From: an uncultured Bacteroides sp.
Lineage (GTDB): Bacteria > Bacteroidota > Bacteroidia > Bacteroidales > Bacteroidaceae
Reading direction: 5' to 3'
Length of the DNA: 58,146 nt
NCBI GenBank assembly: GCA_900553815.1
Contig: USEY01000011.1
Location: forward strand, 1 to 58,146
Position numbers and translations under genes: made by a program. Shown one piece after another: positions 46,097 through 55,992 of this stretch (within the stretch, counting starts at the first letter, position 1; the number at the start of each line of letters is the position of its first letter). Under the pieces are notes generated by a model. The model did not search any database and was not told the origin of the DNA. It worked only from the letters and a program-made list of their open reading frames with translations.

Positions 46097-47160
46097 AGCT
46101 TAATATATATTTTCTTCTTGTACAACGGATAACCGGCTGCCCCCATCACCAAAACAAAGAGTAGCGAATAAAAGGCGGAAGCCAAATAAGGATTGCTGAT
46201 AACCGAATGGAGTGCATTGTAAACTAAGGGTTTGAAACCTGTAGCACTTACTACAACGGCTGCCATCTCGCTCAACACGTACAGGAACAACGGATTAACA
46301 CCAAAGACCTCAAAGCAACGACACCAACGCTGTCGCCCAAGCATATCAATGAAATACATCAGTACAGCCTGCAACATGGCGGCCAGTCCGCAGGTCACCA
46401 ACACGAAGGTAGGCGACCAGATGCGCTTATTCAACGGGAAAGCCTCCGTAAACAGATAGCCCCCGGCAAACAGCAGGAAGCCGACTACAAACAAACGGAT
46501 AACTTTCTGTTCCAATTCTTTGGTCTCTATTATCAGCCGGCCACAAGCAAAACCTATCAGCGTATGGGCTATGGCAGGCAGGGTACTGAACAGGCCTTCG
46601 GGGTCGATGGGACTCTTCTGATACAGATGTCCGGCACCCAGCAAAGCACGGTCAATGACACACAACCAATTGCTTTCGTCCATGGCATAACCGTTGCCCA
46701 ACAAGAGGAATACGGCATAGCCCACCAACAGCACTACGGCAACAGGAATCAGCCTCCGATGGCTGACATACAATGCCAGAAAAGACACTACGCAGTAGCA
46801 CAACGCAATACGTTGCAAGACTCCTGTCAGGCGCAAGTGACCTAACGACCAGAAGTCACCGTCACAGGCACCGTCAAACCAATGCAGGGCAACACCAATC
46901 AGCAATATCAGGAAAGTACGTTTCCATATCTTGCGAATAACCGTACCCGATGGACGAAACTGAAACTTACGCAATGCCAGGTACGTGGAGATGCCCATAA
47001 TGAACAAGAAGAAGGGGAACACAAGGTCGCACGGCGTCAATCCGTTCCATGCGGAATGGCGCAGGTAATCGTACGACATCTTCCCACCGGCATTGTTGAC
47101 AACAATCATGCCGGCCACCGTAATGCCACGCAACACATCGAGTGATAGCAGTCTCTTCAT
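46093..47160 (-). CDS. HGSNAT-like membrane acetyltransferase (DUF5009/COG4299, NagX-type)
   Basis: A 355-residue inner-membrane protein with about ten hydrophobic segments. The start MKRLLSLDVLRGITVAGMIVV and the loop LRHSAWNGLTPCDLVFPFF with LFIMG closely match the human lysosomal heparan-alpha-glucosaminide N-acetyltransferase, which (from memory) has its catalytic His (His269) in the equivalent KHASWNGLT. The matching residue here is His35. GVLQRIALCYCVVSF is another shared stretch. The human enzyme carries the acetyl group of cytoplasmic acetyl-CoA across the membrane to terminal glucosamine of heparan. The gene lies 23 bp downstream of a GH89 (NAGLU-type) gene and overlaps GH92 by 4 bp. 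Acetyl transfer to a periplasmic amino sugar is inferred from these matches. Confidence 0.85.
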   Translation of the reverse strand: MKRLLSLDVLRGITVAGMIVVNNAGGKMSYDYLRHSAWNGLTPCDLVFPFFLFIMGISTYLALRKFQFRPSGTVIRKIWKRTFLILLIGVALHWFDGACDGDFWSLGHLRLTGVLQRIALCYCVVSFLALYVSHRRLIPVAVVLLVGYAVFLLLGNGYAMDESNWLCVIDRALLGAGHLYQKSPIDPEGLFSTLPAIAHTLIGFACGRLIIETKELEQKVIRLFVVGFLLFAGGYLFTEAFPLNKRIWSPTFVLVTCGLAAMLQAVLMYFIDMLGRQRWCRCFEVFGVNPLFLYVLSEMAAVVVSATGFKPLVYNALHSVISNPYLASAFYSLLFVLVMGAAGYPLYKKKIYIKL

Positions 47161-47183
47161 GGTTCTACCGGAATCTATAACGT

Positions 47184-49346
47184 TTATTTCGTTCCAAACG
47201 CCTCCTGATAAACTTCTTTAGCCGTGTCTACGCAATCACCTTCCGGCTCTGCCGTATAGGGGTTCTTGGCCAGTGTCCAAGGCTCTTCCATGGCATAATA
47301 GTCAAGCGTCACCGCCGGTTTGCCATCCAACTGGTCCTGTAAGGTTTTCCAATAAGCAGCCCAACGTTTGTAATAGAAGTCGCGCAGTATGCCATTCCAT
47401 TCTTTGTGAGCATAGTCGCGCAGACCACCCTCGTCGGCACAAACACGATTGCCCCAAGTAGTGATTTGCACACGGGCATTCCATTCGTACAGGTCTTTCT
47501 CCTCAGGTGTAGTTCCCAAATTACGAGCCTGCTGAATCCAGCGGCCTACACGGAACTCGCTGCGGGTACCCAACAAACGGTCCTGCAACAGCAACAGATT
47601 GAGGAAACGTTGTGAATCACGGGCAAAACTGCGCTTATCAAAGCTCTTGAAATCAGCCACCGTCCGGTTGTAGACGATACGTGCCTCATCGGCAATAGAC
47701 TGGCGAACAATATCCACCAAATCGTATTCAAAGTTATTGTTTCCCTTATACTTATCAGCTACTTCCAGCATCAGGGCAGCCGCCTCGGCCGTCACAGTGG
47801 GGTCATAGTAGTTTTGCATCTTCGACCAACTGCTGGCCTGGAAATTGTTAAGTGTAGGACGTCCGCAGAAAATGGACTCGTGAGGACCTTGCTGGTTATT
47901 GCCAAAAGGACAGTTATAAATAGAGTTGGCAAGCAACATCCACGCTTGTTCTATCTTAGGGTCGCGTACGCCGTAACGGGCAAAAAGATAATCCTTCAAC
48001 CAAGCCTCCTTGGTAAACTTCTCAGGACGCCAAGGCAACTCGCACATCAGTTCGAACATAACCGGGTTGTTCTCAGAGCCTTCCATAGTCAAACCTATTC
48101 CTTTCAGATGGGCAGCCAACGGATTGTTCTTCGTCAAGTAGAAATTGTTGAGCAACTGGTCCATACGGCCGTGCAATCCCACATTACCGCCAAAATTCTC
48201 AAGCATACAGAATATCCAGTCATGCTGTTCATATCCTTTATCGCGTTTCCAGATGGAAGGAATACCCCACATGGGACGGCACTCACTGAACAAATCCAGA
48301 ATCAGCAAATCACCGTTGGCCAGGTTCTTTATCATATCAGGTCGCGGGTTCTCCGTCCAGCCCTGCACTACCCACACAGCTTCCGGGTTCACCTTCTTCA
48401 TGGCCTGCATAATGGCCTTACCGGCCGCATCAAAGTCAACAGAGGCTGCATTCTCGGCTTCATGGAAGGGGTCCATCGAGTAATAGTCAGCCTTACCAAA
48501 CAACTTCTGCTGTTCGCTGTAGTACAAAGCGGCAATCTCGGCATAGCGTTCGTCAGTAGGTTGCAGGAAAGCCGGTCTGACAAAACCATTCCACAACTCG
48601 GGCTTATTGACATTCAGTCCCAGTTTGGTGTCAGCGTCATGCGGCACCATACCGCTGTATCCTGGCAGAACAGGCTTGATGCCCCACTCTTTCATGCGCT
48701 TCAGGATTTTCTTCTGCAAAGCCTCCTGTTGAGTATACCAACTGTCGGGATTGGGACCTCCCCAACCTTCCAAGTTGTTCATGGCCCACCATGCGAGGAA
48801 AGCCGGACCTGCAATAAAACGGTTGATTTCATCCTTGGTATAGCCCAACTTCAACAGCATATTGCGCCATACGCACTCCTGTCCTACGGCAGCCAACGGC
48901 AGATTAATGCCGTGCAGTGCCATCCAGTCAATCTCCTTCTCCCAACGCTGCCAGTCCCAGAAGGCCATGGTATAGGAGTAAGTACAATAGTTGAAATCAT
49001 ATCGGAGTGACAAGTCGGTCTCATGACGTTCTTTCTGCATAACAGGCGGCAACACATCGGGCAACTTGGCTGTCATGCCATTCCATGACAAATGAATGCC
49101 GGCATAATACTTCAAATACCAGTTTATGCCCGTGGCTATATTTACATAGGTATTACCCCGCACCACAACTTTGGAGCCTTTCTGGTCGAGTTCAAAGAAG
49201 TCGTTGGGACCTTTCTTCAGTTCGATGACAAATTTCTTGGATGCTCCTTTATCTATTCTTTCGAGCAAACCTTCTACCGGTCCAGCCCACAAGCAGGCAG
49301 GAATAACAGCAATCAACACAAGGAGGAAATAGAGTCTATTCTTCAT
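47184..49346 (-). CDS. GH89 alpha-N-acetylglucosaminidase (NAGLU-type)
   Basis: A 720-residue exported hydrolase that should release terminal alpha-linked GlcNAc, as on heparan sulfate ends or alpha-1,4-GlcNAc mucin caps. Signal peptide ends CLWAGPVEG. The family's N-terminal domain is followed by the catalytic barrel: NYCTYSYTMAFWDWQRWEKE, IDWMALHGINLPLAAVGQEC (acid/base Glu region), WVVQGWTENPRPDM, GLTMEGSENNPVMFELMCEL (nucleophile Glu region), then the helical C-terminal domain (LADKYKGNNNFEYDLVDI type). It is the first gene after the HTCS and has its own -7 box at 49373-49380. An HGSNAT-like gene follows after 23 bp, the enzyme that in lysosomes acts one step before NAGLU. Confidence 0.93.
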   Translation of the reverse strand: MKNRLYFLLVLIAVIPACLWAGPVEGLLERIDKGASKKFVIELKKGPNDFFELDQKGSKVVVRGNTYVNIATGINWYLKYYAGIHLSWNGMTAKLPDVLPPVMQKERHETDLSLRYDFNYCTYSYTMAFWDWQRWEKEIDWMALHGINLPLAAVGQECVWRNMLLKLGYTKDEINRFIAGPAFLAWWAMNNLEGWGGPNPDSWYTQQEALQKKILKRMKEWGIKPVLPGYSGMVPHDADTKLGLNVNKPELWNGFVRPAFLQPTDERYAEIAALYYSEQQKLFGKADYYSMDPFHEAENAASVDFDAAGKAIMQAMKKVNPEAVWVVQGWTENPRPDMIKNLANGDLLILDLFSECRPMWGIPSIWKRDKGYEQHDWIFCMLENFGGNVGLHGRMDQLLNNFYLTKNNPLAAHLKGIGLTMEGSENNPVMFELMCELPWRPEKFTKEAWLKDYLFARYGVRDPKIEQAWMLLANSIYNCPFGNNQQGPHESIFCGRPTLNNFQASSWSKMQNYYDPTVTAEAAALMLEVADKYKGNNNFEYDLVDIVRQSIADEARIVYNRTVADFKSFDKRSFARDSQRFLNLLLLQDRLLGTRSEFRVGRWIQQARNLGTTPEEKDLYEWNARVQITTWGNRVCADEGGLRDYAHKEWNGILRDFYYKRWAAYWKTLQDQLDGKPAVTLDYYAMEEPWTLAKNPYTAEPEGDCVDTAKEVYQEAFGTK

Positions 49347-49372
49347 GGCATTATATATTCTTCGTTTGTACG

Positions 49373-49380
49373 CAAAATTA
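49373..49380 (-). promoter_or_regulatory. -7 promoter box of the GH89-led operon
   Basis: TAATTTTG on the minus strand, between the HTCS stop and the GH89 start. The HTCS HTH domain would be expected to bind nearby; no clear direct repeat was identified. Confidence 0.5.
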
Positions 49381-49436
49381 AGTATTCTAATTTCACGTCA
49401 GGGAGAAAATAATGCAGATTGAGAAGAATATAGTAA

Positions 49437-52400
49437 TCATTTGCCCTTTTTATTGAGTCCTGAGCTGGGTAAATAGCCAAAGAACTCCTTAAAACACTTT
49501 GTAAAGTACTTCGGGTCATTAAAACCAACCGCATAAGCCACTTCCGATACATTGACCTTATCCTGGTTTTCCTGAATCATTTTCCGGGCCACGTTCAGCC
49601 TGAAGTTTTTCATAAACTGTCCGATGGGCTGTCCTGTCAGTTCCTGCATTTTCTTATTGACAAGTGTCTTGCTGTATCCCATGTCGCGCACAAAGCTTTC
49701 AAGATTATATTGCGAATCGGCATAGTTTTTCTCCATCAGGGAAAGAGCCTGCCGCACAAACTGGCTATCTTTTGACTCTTCCTTGATGTGCAATTCTTCA
49801 ATCTGACTACTGGAAGAGAACATTTTCTTATATTGCCGGCGCAATTTCAGTATGTTCTTCACCCGCAAACAAAGTACCTCTTCATCGAAAGGTTTGCAAA
49901 GATATTCATCAACCCCTATTTCAAAACTCTTCTTTTCCTGCACATCCGAACGTATTGCGGTCAGCATCAAAAAAGGAATATGCGATGTAGCCAGATTCTC
50001 CTTAATACGGCGAGACAGTTCCAGTCCATCCATCACAGGCATCATCAGGTCACTGATTATCAAATCAACAACATGTTTCTTCACCACAGCCAGTGCCTCT
50101 TCACCATTACCGGCTTCATATATGCGATAATCCTTGTCAAGCAAACTACGTATATAAGTCCGCATGTCTTTATTATCCTCTACTACCAGAATGGTTTCGC
50201 GTCTCACATGTTCACCATCAACCGGCAACTCCGCTACTGTTCCTGCAACAGCCAGTCCGCCATCCATTGCTTCACCGGCAACTGTGACCAGTTCACCCGG
50301 CAACAAAGGCATCAGAATACGGAATGAAGCACCCCGCCGGTGATTATTGCGCGCATAAATCTTGCCGCCATGCAGTTCTACAATCTTCTTGCACAGGAAC
50401 AACCCGATACCCGTTCCACTCTGACCATAAACCGAATACTTGGCCTTATTATCTTTCGACTGATAAAAGCGGTCAAAGATTTTATCCATATCTCCCTCGC
50501 TAATACCGTGTCCGGTATCACAAACATTGATATAGAGGAGAGGCTCACCCTGATTGCCTTTCACCGAGGCCACAAATATGTCAATCCGCCCACCGTCGGG
50601 GGTAAACTTAATGGCATTGGACACCAGGTTTATCATCGCTTTACGCATATAGGCCCCATCCATCATCAGGCAAGGAACATCCAAACGATAATAGGTACAG
50701 ATTTCAATATTACGTTCGCGGGCAAACACTTTAAAGGGCAACAATAATTCTTGCAAGAAATCTTCAAAGTTCTGAGCAGTCCGATTCAGTGTCACCTTAT
50801 CAGCATCCAACTTTCTGAAATCCATCAACTCATTGACCAGTTGCAACAAGTAACGCGAATTCCGACTGGCTATCTCCAACTGCTTCTTCACATCCCCATC
50901 ATCCAGTTCCTTCAAGGCATGTTCTATAGGTCCGTTAATCAAAGTTACCGGTGTACGAAATTCATGGGTAATATTGGTAAAGAAAGCTATTTTTTCCTCC
51001 GTCACCTCTTGCAGGTTGCGGGCCATAACCTCCAACTGTCCATTACGTTCGGCCAGTTCCTGCGTACGTTTCTCCACCGTCTGTTCCAGTTTAAGTTGCT
51101 GTTCACGGTAGCTTCGTGTCTTACGCCGATAAAAGAACCAAGCCAACAGACAAACCGCAAGTGCCACCAACAAATAGAACCATACAGTTTTGTAGAAATA
51201 AGGCACTACATTCAACTCCATCTCCGTTACCTGCTCCGACCATCGGCCCATTTCGTCCGTAGCCTTCACTTGCAACACATACCTGCCGGCCGGTACTGCA
51301 TTATAAGTCGCCTGATACTCACCCGGCCTTGTTTCATTCCATTCGGGTTCATAGCCTTTCAGCCTATAAGCAAATCGCACCCTGTTGTTGTTGCCATAGT
51401 TCTGTGTCGTAAATCCCACAGTAAAACGGCGGTCCTTCTCATGGATGCTGATACGTCCTTTCCTGACCACCTCTTCCTGTATATCTCCATTGCCCGACGG
51501 ATAGACCCAATTGCCATTCACCATCAGACTGGCCAACTTCACCTGCCGGCCGGTGACCTCTTCGCCCTGCTCCGACGGATGTACCATCACCAAGCCATCG
51601 CTTGTAGCCAGATATATCATGTCCCACTTACGGGAATAATAAACACCATTCCAATAAAACTGTGTAGCTGGCAAACCGTCGGCTTGCGTATAGTTACTGA
51701 AGGTCATGGACGATACATCCAACCTCGACAATCCGTTGCCCGTTGCAATCCACAAGAAGCCATTACCATCTTCAGCCAGACCTATGACCGTATTGTCGGG
51801 CAAACCGTCAGCCACCGAATAACCCTGAAACTGGAAACGGTTGTTACGATCATCTATCATTTGATAGAGCCCGCTCCCGATGCCTCCCAACCAGATCCTG
51901 CCCTCACGGTCTTCTATAATACAACTAATTTTTTCCACCTGCGTCGAAGAGCGGTCATCCAACTTATATTTCAGACATACATAGTCAAAATTACGACGTG
52001 ACTTGGCAAACGAACCCAAGTCTATGACATACACACCTTGTGTCGTCCCTACCCACAACCGATTTTTACGGTCAACCAACAAAGCATGGATGGCCTCAAA
52101 ATCCTTGTCCGACTCTTTCAAATCCAGCAACAAGAAAGTACCAGTCCGCTTATCCAGAAAATTCAAGCCACGCGTCGAACCAAACCAAATGCCATGATTC
52201 AACACATCCTCGCAGGCACTGCTAATGAAGTCTGCCTGTAGCGATGGCATTTCTTCCCGTGTATAGCGCTTAAAATAACGATTACCGGGCTTACTCAGGT
52301 CCAATTCATTGATACCCACACCCCAAGTATAAGCCCAAAGATGATTGTTTCTGTCTATCAGCAAACCATTTACCGTATTATTTGTAATGGAGGAAACATC

Positions 52401-53606
52401 GCCAGGCACAAACATATAATGTTCCATCCGTTGTTGCTCCTCATTCCACTTCAACAGTCCTTTTTCCACCACACTCATCCACAAACATCCCTCACTATCT
52501 TCTATCACTGCATTCACAGCCCTTCCCTGCTGGACGCCTGCAGGTTTCCAGACCTCAGTCTTCAGCCGTTTGAGTGAAAGCAAATTGACTCCTCCTGTTT
52601 CCGTTCCAACCCAAATGGTCTCTCCTTCAGTCAGCAAGCAGTTTATGGCATTGCAATTCACCGTCGCCGACTCATTGCCAACCGACTGCCTGATAAAACT
52701 GAAACTATCCGTCTGCCGGTCATACACATTCAAACCATTCAAAGTAGCAGCAATCAGATACCCGTCTTCTGTCACCCCTAAATCCGTGATATAAGCCTGG
52801 CTCAAGTAACCCTCGCGATGAGTAGAGTAACGATAACGCTTCAATTCACCCGTATGATAATCAAACCGGAAAAGGCCCCGGTTTGACCCCAACCATAACC
52901 AATCGCCATCTTCCTGCATGCACAAGATACGCCAGTCTTCACTAAAAGACGGCAGTTTATCGGCAAGCGATGTAACTACGAGCTTGTGCCCGTCTTGCCG
53001 TTCCACCGTACACACCTCATTATCTATCCCCACATACATCGTTCCATGCACATCGGCCATAGCTCTGACGCCCGTCGACATATCGCCACGTTTCAAACGG
53101 AAATAGTTGCTGATGCTCCCCTTTGCATCCAGCTCTATACACCACAAATCCTTATCACCAGCTATCCAGATGTTGCCTGCATCATCCTTATACAAAGCAT
53201 GAATATACTCATTCATCAGCGAGTCAAGTGGTGCACCGTTCACTCCTTCCGGCACTACTATCTCATACGTATTCAGGTCCAGAACGTCAATGCCCCCCTC
53301 CGAAGCTATCCAAAGTCGATGAAAGCGGTCTTCACAAAACTGACGGACAAAACCATTTTTCAGCCTGACAGGCGATGTGTGCGAATTGTAGTTCAAGCAC
53401 TGATAACCATCATACCGCCCTGCACCCTGGTGGGTAGCCACCCAGACATAACCATCGGAGTCCTTGTAAATATCATCTACGTAATTATGAGGCAAACCTG
53501 TTTCATCGGTAATATATTTAAAGTTATAACGGCTGAAGAAATTTTCAGCCTCGGCTGCACAGACTGAGAAAGCCCCCAACAGACAAATCAGAGAAAAGGC
53601 TATCAA
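49437..53606 (-). CDS. Hybrid two-component system sensor/regulator (HTCS)
   Basis: A one-protein sensor that joins periplasmic glycan sensing to DNA binding. From the probable TTG start at 53606 it is 1389 residues: signal (LIAFSLICLLGAFSVCAAEA), ~14 Reg_prop beta-propeller repeats (ITDETGLPHNYVDDIYKD, ILCMQEDGDWLWLGSNRGLF and so on), a Y_Y_Y domain (RFAYRLKGYEPEWNET), one membrane segment (VWFYLLVALAVCLLAWFF), a coiled coil, HisKA with phospho-acceptor His in NITHEFRTPVTLI, HATPase (NLVSNAIKFTPDG, DTGHGISEGD), a receiver (VVEDNKDMRTYI, DLIISDLMMPVMDG, MLTA) and an AraC-type HTH at the end (VAYAVGFNDPKYFTKCFKEF). The only in-frame ATGs far upstream precede the promoter near 53683, so TTG is preferred. 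Confidence 0.93.
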   Translation of the reverse strand: MIAFSLICLLGAFSVCAAEAENFFSRYNFKYITDETGLPHNYVDDIYKDSDGYVWVATHQGAGRYDGYQCLNYNSHTSPVRLKNGFVRQFCEDRFHRLWIASEGGIDVLDLNTYEIVVPEGVNGAPLDSLMNEYIHALYKDDAGNIWIAGDKDLWCIELDAKGSISNYFRLKRGDMSTGVRAMADVHGTMYVGIDNEVCTVERQDGHKLVVTSLADKLPSFSEDWRILCMQEDGDWLWLGSNRGLFRFDYHTGELKRYRYSTHREGYLSQAYITDLGVTEDGYLIAATLNGLNVYDRQTDSFSFIRQSVGNESATVNCNAINCLLTEGETIWVGTETGGVNLLSLKRLKTEVWKPAGVQQGRAVNAVIEDSEGCLWMSVVEKGLLKWNEEQQRMEHYMFVPGDVSSITNNTVNGLLIDRNNHLWAYTWGVGINELDLSKPGNRYFKRYTREEMPSLQADFISSACEDVLNHGIWFGSTRGLNFLDKRTGTFLLLDLKESDKDFEAIHALLVDRKNRLWVGTTQGVYVIDLGSFAKSRRNFDYVCLKYKLDDRSSTQVEKISCIIEDREGRIWLGGIGSGLYQMIDDRNNRFQFQGYSVADGLPDNTVIGLAEDGNGFLWIATGNGLSRLDVSSMTFSNYTQADGLPATQFYWNGVYYSRKWDMIYLATSDGLVMVHPSEQGEEVTGRQVKLASLMVNGNWVYPSGNGDIQEEVVRKGRISIHEKDRRFTVGFTTQNYGNNNRVRFAYRLKGYEPEWNETRPGEYQATYNAVPAGRYVLQVKATDEMGRWSEQVTEMELNVVPYFYKTVWFYLLVALAVCLLAWFFYRRKTRSYREQQLKLEQTVEKRTQELAERNGQLEVMARNLQEVTEEKIAFFTNITHEFRTPVTLINGPIEHALKELDDGDVKKQLEIASRNSRYLLQLVNELMDFRKLDADKVTLNRTAQNFEDFLQELLLPFKVFARERNIEICTYYRLDVPCLMMDGAYMRKAMINLVSNAIKFTPDGGRIDIFVASVKGNQGEPLLYINVCDTGHGISEGDMDKIFDRFYQSKDNKAKYSVYGQSGTGIGLFLCKKIVELHGGKIYARNNHRRGASFRILMPLLPGELVTVAGEAMDGGLAVAGTVAELPVDGEHVRRETILVVEDNKDMRTYIRSLLDKDYRIYEAGNGEEALAVVKKHVVDLIISDLMMPVMDGLELSRRIKENLATSHIPFLMLTAIRSDVQEKKSFEIGVDEYLCKPFDEEVLCLRVKNILKLRRQYKKMFSSSSQIEELHIKEESKDSQFVRQALSLMEKNYADSQYNLESFVRDMGYSKTLVNKKMQELTGQPIGQFMKNFRLNVARKMIQENQDKVNVSEVAYAVGFNDPKYFTKCFKEFFGYLPSSGLNKKGK

Positions 53607-53679
53607 CCTTTTAGAGGCACATAACAGCTGATAAAAACAGGAAGACAACACAGGACAAATATTTAACAGGTTACGGGCA

Positions 53680-53687
53680 CGAAGATA
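53680..53687 (-). promoter_or_regulatory. Probable HTCS -7 promoter box
   Basis: TATCTTCG on the minus strand differs from TAnnTTTG at one base. It lies between the terminator at 53764-53801 and the HTCS start, and fixes the start downstream of 53680. Confidence 0.4.
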
Positions 53688-53763
53688 CAAAAAAAGATTT
53701 ATCAAGACGAGACATTGAGAAAAGTATCGGCATTTTCCACGAAAAGAGCCTCTCATACGAAGT

Positions 53764-53801
53764 GAGGCGGATGGACTACAGATAATCGTCCAATCCGCCT
53801 C
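53764..53801 (-). terminator. Terminator after the acyl-CoA synthetase gene
   Basis: GAGGCGGATGGAC (53764-53776) pairs with GTCCAATCCGCCTC (53788-53801) with one bulge. It lies 78-115 bp past the synthetase stop and isolates it from the HTCS gene. Confidence 0.65.
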
Positions 53802-53878
53802 ATTCATATCTAAAAGGGTTACAATCAGTCTGCTTGCAAACAGCACAGGCAAACCTGCTGTCAGATTACTTCCATTCC

Positions 53879-55948
53879 CTATGCTTTCTTCTTTTCCACC
53901 CGTATGCGTGCATCTACCGCAATCACATGTTTTTCTGTTGCCAACAACGGGTTGATATCCATCTCCTTAATCTCAGTAGCGAAGCGCAACAATGTAGAAA
54001 GGCGTACTATGATTTCTGCAAACTTATCTTCATTAACTCCCTTTTGTCCGCGTGTACCTTTAATAATCTTGTAAGCACGCAGAGAATGAATCATGGAGTA
54101 AGCCTCAGCATACGACAGAGGAGCCAGGCCCGACGAAACATCTTTCAGCACTTCCACGAAAATACCGCCAAGACCGCAGAGCACTACATGACCGAATTTT
54201 TCCTCATACTTGGCACCGATGAACAACTCCGTTCCCTTCAGCATGGGCTGCACCATAACAGCCGTAACACCGGGCAACTGCATCATGCGGTCAAACTCCA
54301 ACGCCAGATGCTGCTCACTCTTGATGTTGAGCACTACGCCACCAATATCCGACTTATGTACAGGCCCCACTACTTTGGCTACCACCGGGAAACCTGCACG
54401 ACGGGCAAAAGCCAGCACCTCATCCTTCTTGGGCGACACAAACTCATCGACCAACGGAATGCCTGCCGAACGCAGCAACGCCTGTACCTGATGAGGAGCA
54501 ATATATCCGTCTTCTGTAATCGAATCAATAATCCGGCGTATGCGCGGCACATCCACACCAAACAGTTCTATCTCATTGGCCGCCGGACGGGGAGCATTGA
54601 TAATACGTGTCAACGCTGTACCCAATGTCACCTCATCGGCAAAATTAACATGTCCCTTTTTCAAAAAGTCGGCCACCTCGGCACCTGCCGTATTAATCGA
54701 AGGCAAAATCGGGAAAATAGGTTTACGACATGTCAGCATGGCTTCGTGCAACACATCATACATATCAAACATAGTCACCAGACCCGGTGTACCGAAAATA
54801 GCCATCACGGCATCAATGTTCTCAAACTTATTTTCGCAATAGTCCAAACAAAGCTTCAGATGCTCAGGCGTACCCGTAGCCAAAATATCAATCGGATTGC
54901 CCACCGAAGCACCGGGATAGAGCTGAGCCTTCAACTCGTCGGCCAGCGGTCCTTCCAGCTTGGGCACGTTCAGCCCACCTTTGCTCAAGGCATCGGTCAA
55001 CATCACACCAGGACCACCCGCATGGGTAATGATAGCAAAATTCTTACCTTTCAGTTCGGGCAAAGTGAAAATACAACCCACAGTAGTCAGCTCTTCACGC
55101 GAAAAACAGCGCACAATACCCGCTTTACGGAACAAAGCCTCTACAGCCGAATCACTGCTGGCAATGGCTCCCGTGTGCGAGCTGGCCGCCCTACTGCCGC
55201 TCTCGCTGCTACCGGCCTTTATGGCCGCTATGCGACAACCTTTTCTGATAAGCGATGAAGCATGGAACAACAACCTATCCGGGTCACCAATACTCTCAAT
55301 ATAGAGCAGCTTGATATGCGAATCCTTCTCCGCATCAAAGTGCTCGTCCATATATTGCAACACGTCTTCCACTCCTATCTGTTTGGCATTACCCACCGAC
55401 CATACAGAGTTGAACTGCAACCCCTTAGTCACGGCACTCTCCAGAATAAACACCGCCGTGGCACCTGAACTTGAAATAAGGTCTACACCCTGCGGATGCA
55501 ACTGCGGAATGGGCTGACTGAATACACTGTGATGCCATGAGTTCATATAGCCGATACAGTTCGGTCCAATAAGCGAAGCCCCGTAACGGTTCACCGTTTC
55601 CAGAATACGGTCTTCCAGCAAAGCCCCCTCATGCGTTTCCTCGCCAAAACCTGCCGACAGGATGATAAAGGCTTTCACATGCTTCTCGGCCGCCAATGTA
55701 TCTACAACATCGGGACACATCGGAGCTGGAATAGCCAGGATTGCCAAGTCCGTATCAGGCAGGTCCTTCACATCAGCAAAAGCCTTGACGCCCTGCACCT
55801 CCTGTTCCTTCGGATTGACCGCTCGCAATTCACCGGCATATCCGCCACTAATCAAATTACGCAAAATAGCACCTCCGGGCTTATGTACATTATTGGACGC
55901 ACCCACAACGACAATGCTCTCAGGGTGCAGCAATTCACGTGTAATCAT
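53879..55948 (-). CDS. ADP-forming acyl-CoA (acetyl-CoA) synthetase
   Basis: A 689-residue fusion of the alpha and beta parts of an ADP-forming acyl-CoA synthetase, which converts acyl-CoA, ADP and phosphate into acid, CoA and ATP. Residues 1-120 are a CoA-binding Rossmann fold (PESIVVVGASNNVHKPGGAI), followed by the CoA-ligase-like domains (GASLIGPNCIGYMN, SSHTGAIASSDSAVEALF) and an ATP-grasp domain from about residue 470 (AFARRAGFPVVAKVVGPVHK, GTELFIGAKYEEKFGHVVL, MDINPLLATEKHVIAVDARI). The ATG at 55948 follows the promoter box at 55978-55985, which excludes the in-frame ATG at 55996. The bacterial single-chain type could make ATP from acetyl-CoA during fermentation. Confidence 0.93.
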   Translation of the reverse strand: MITRELLHPESIVVVGASNNVHKPGGAILRNLISGGYAGELRAVNPKEQEVQGVKAFADVKDLPDTDLAILAIPAPMCPDVVDTLAAEKHVKAFIILSAGFGEETHEGALLEDRILETVNRYGASLIGPNCIGYMNSWHHSVFSQPIPQLHPQGVDLISSSGATAVFILESAVTKGLQFNSVWSVGNAKQIGVEDVLQYMDEHFDAEKDSHIKLLYIESIGDPDRLLFHASSLIRKGCRIAAIKAGSSESGSRAASSHTGAIASSDSAVEALFRKAGIVRCFSREELTTVGCIFTLPELKGKNFAIITHAGGPGVMLTDALSKGGLNVPKLEGPLADELKAQLYPGASVGNPIDILATGTPEHLKLCLDYCENKFENIDAVMAIFGTPGLVTMFDMYDVLHEAMLTCRKPIFPILPSINTAGAEVADFLKKGHVNFADEVTLGTALTRIINAPRPAANEIELFGVDVPRIRRIIDSITEDGYIAPHQVQALLRSAGIPLVDEFVSPKKDEVLAFARRAGFPVVAKVVGPVHKSDIGGVVLNIKSEQHLALEFDRMMQLPGVTAVMVQPMLKGTELFIGAKYEEKFGHVVLCGLGGIFVEVLKDVSSGLAPLSYAEAYSMIHSLRAYKIIKGTRGQKGVNEDKFAEIIVRLSTLLRFATEIKEMDINPLLATEKHVIAVDARIRVEKKKA

Positions 55949-55977
55949 AACTAAATCTTTATACGTTCGACAGGATG

Positions 55978-55985
55978 CAAATATA
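55978..55985 (-). promoter_or_regulatory. -7 promoter box of the acyl-CoA synthetase gene
   Basis: TATATTTG on the minus strand, about 30 bp upstream of the ATG at 55948. It lies just past the stop codon of the upstream lipoprotein gene. Confidence 0.6.
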
Positions 55986-55992
55986 CCTTTTT

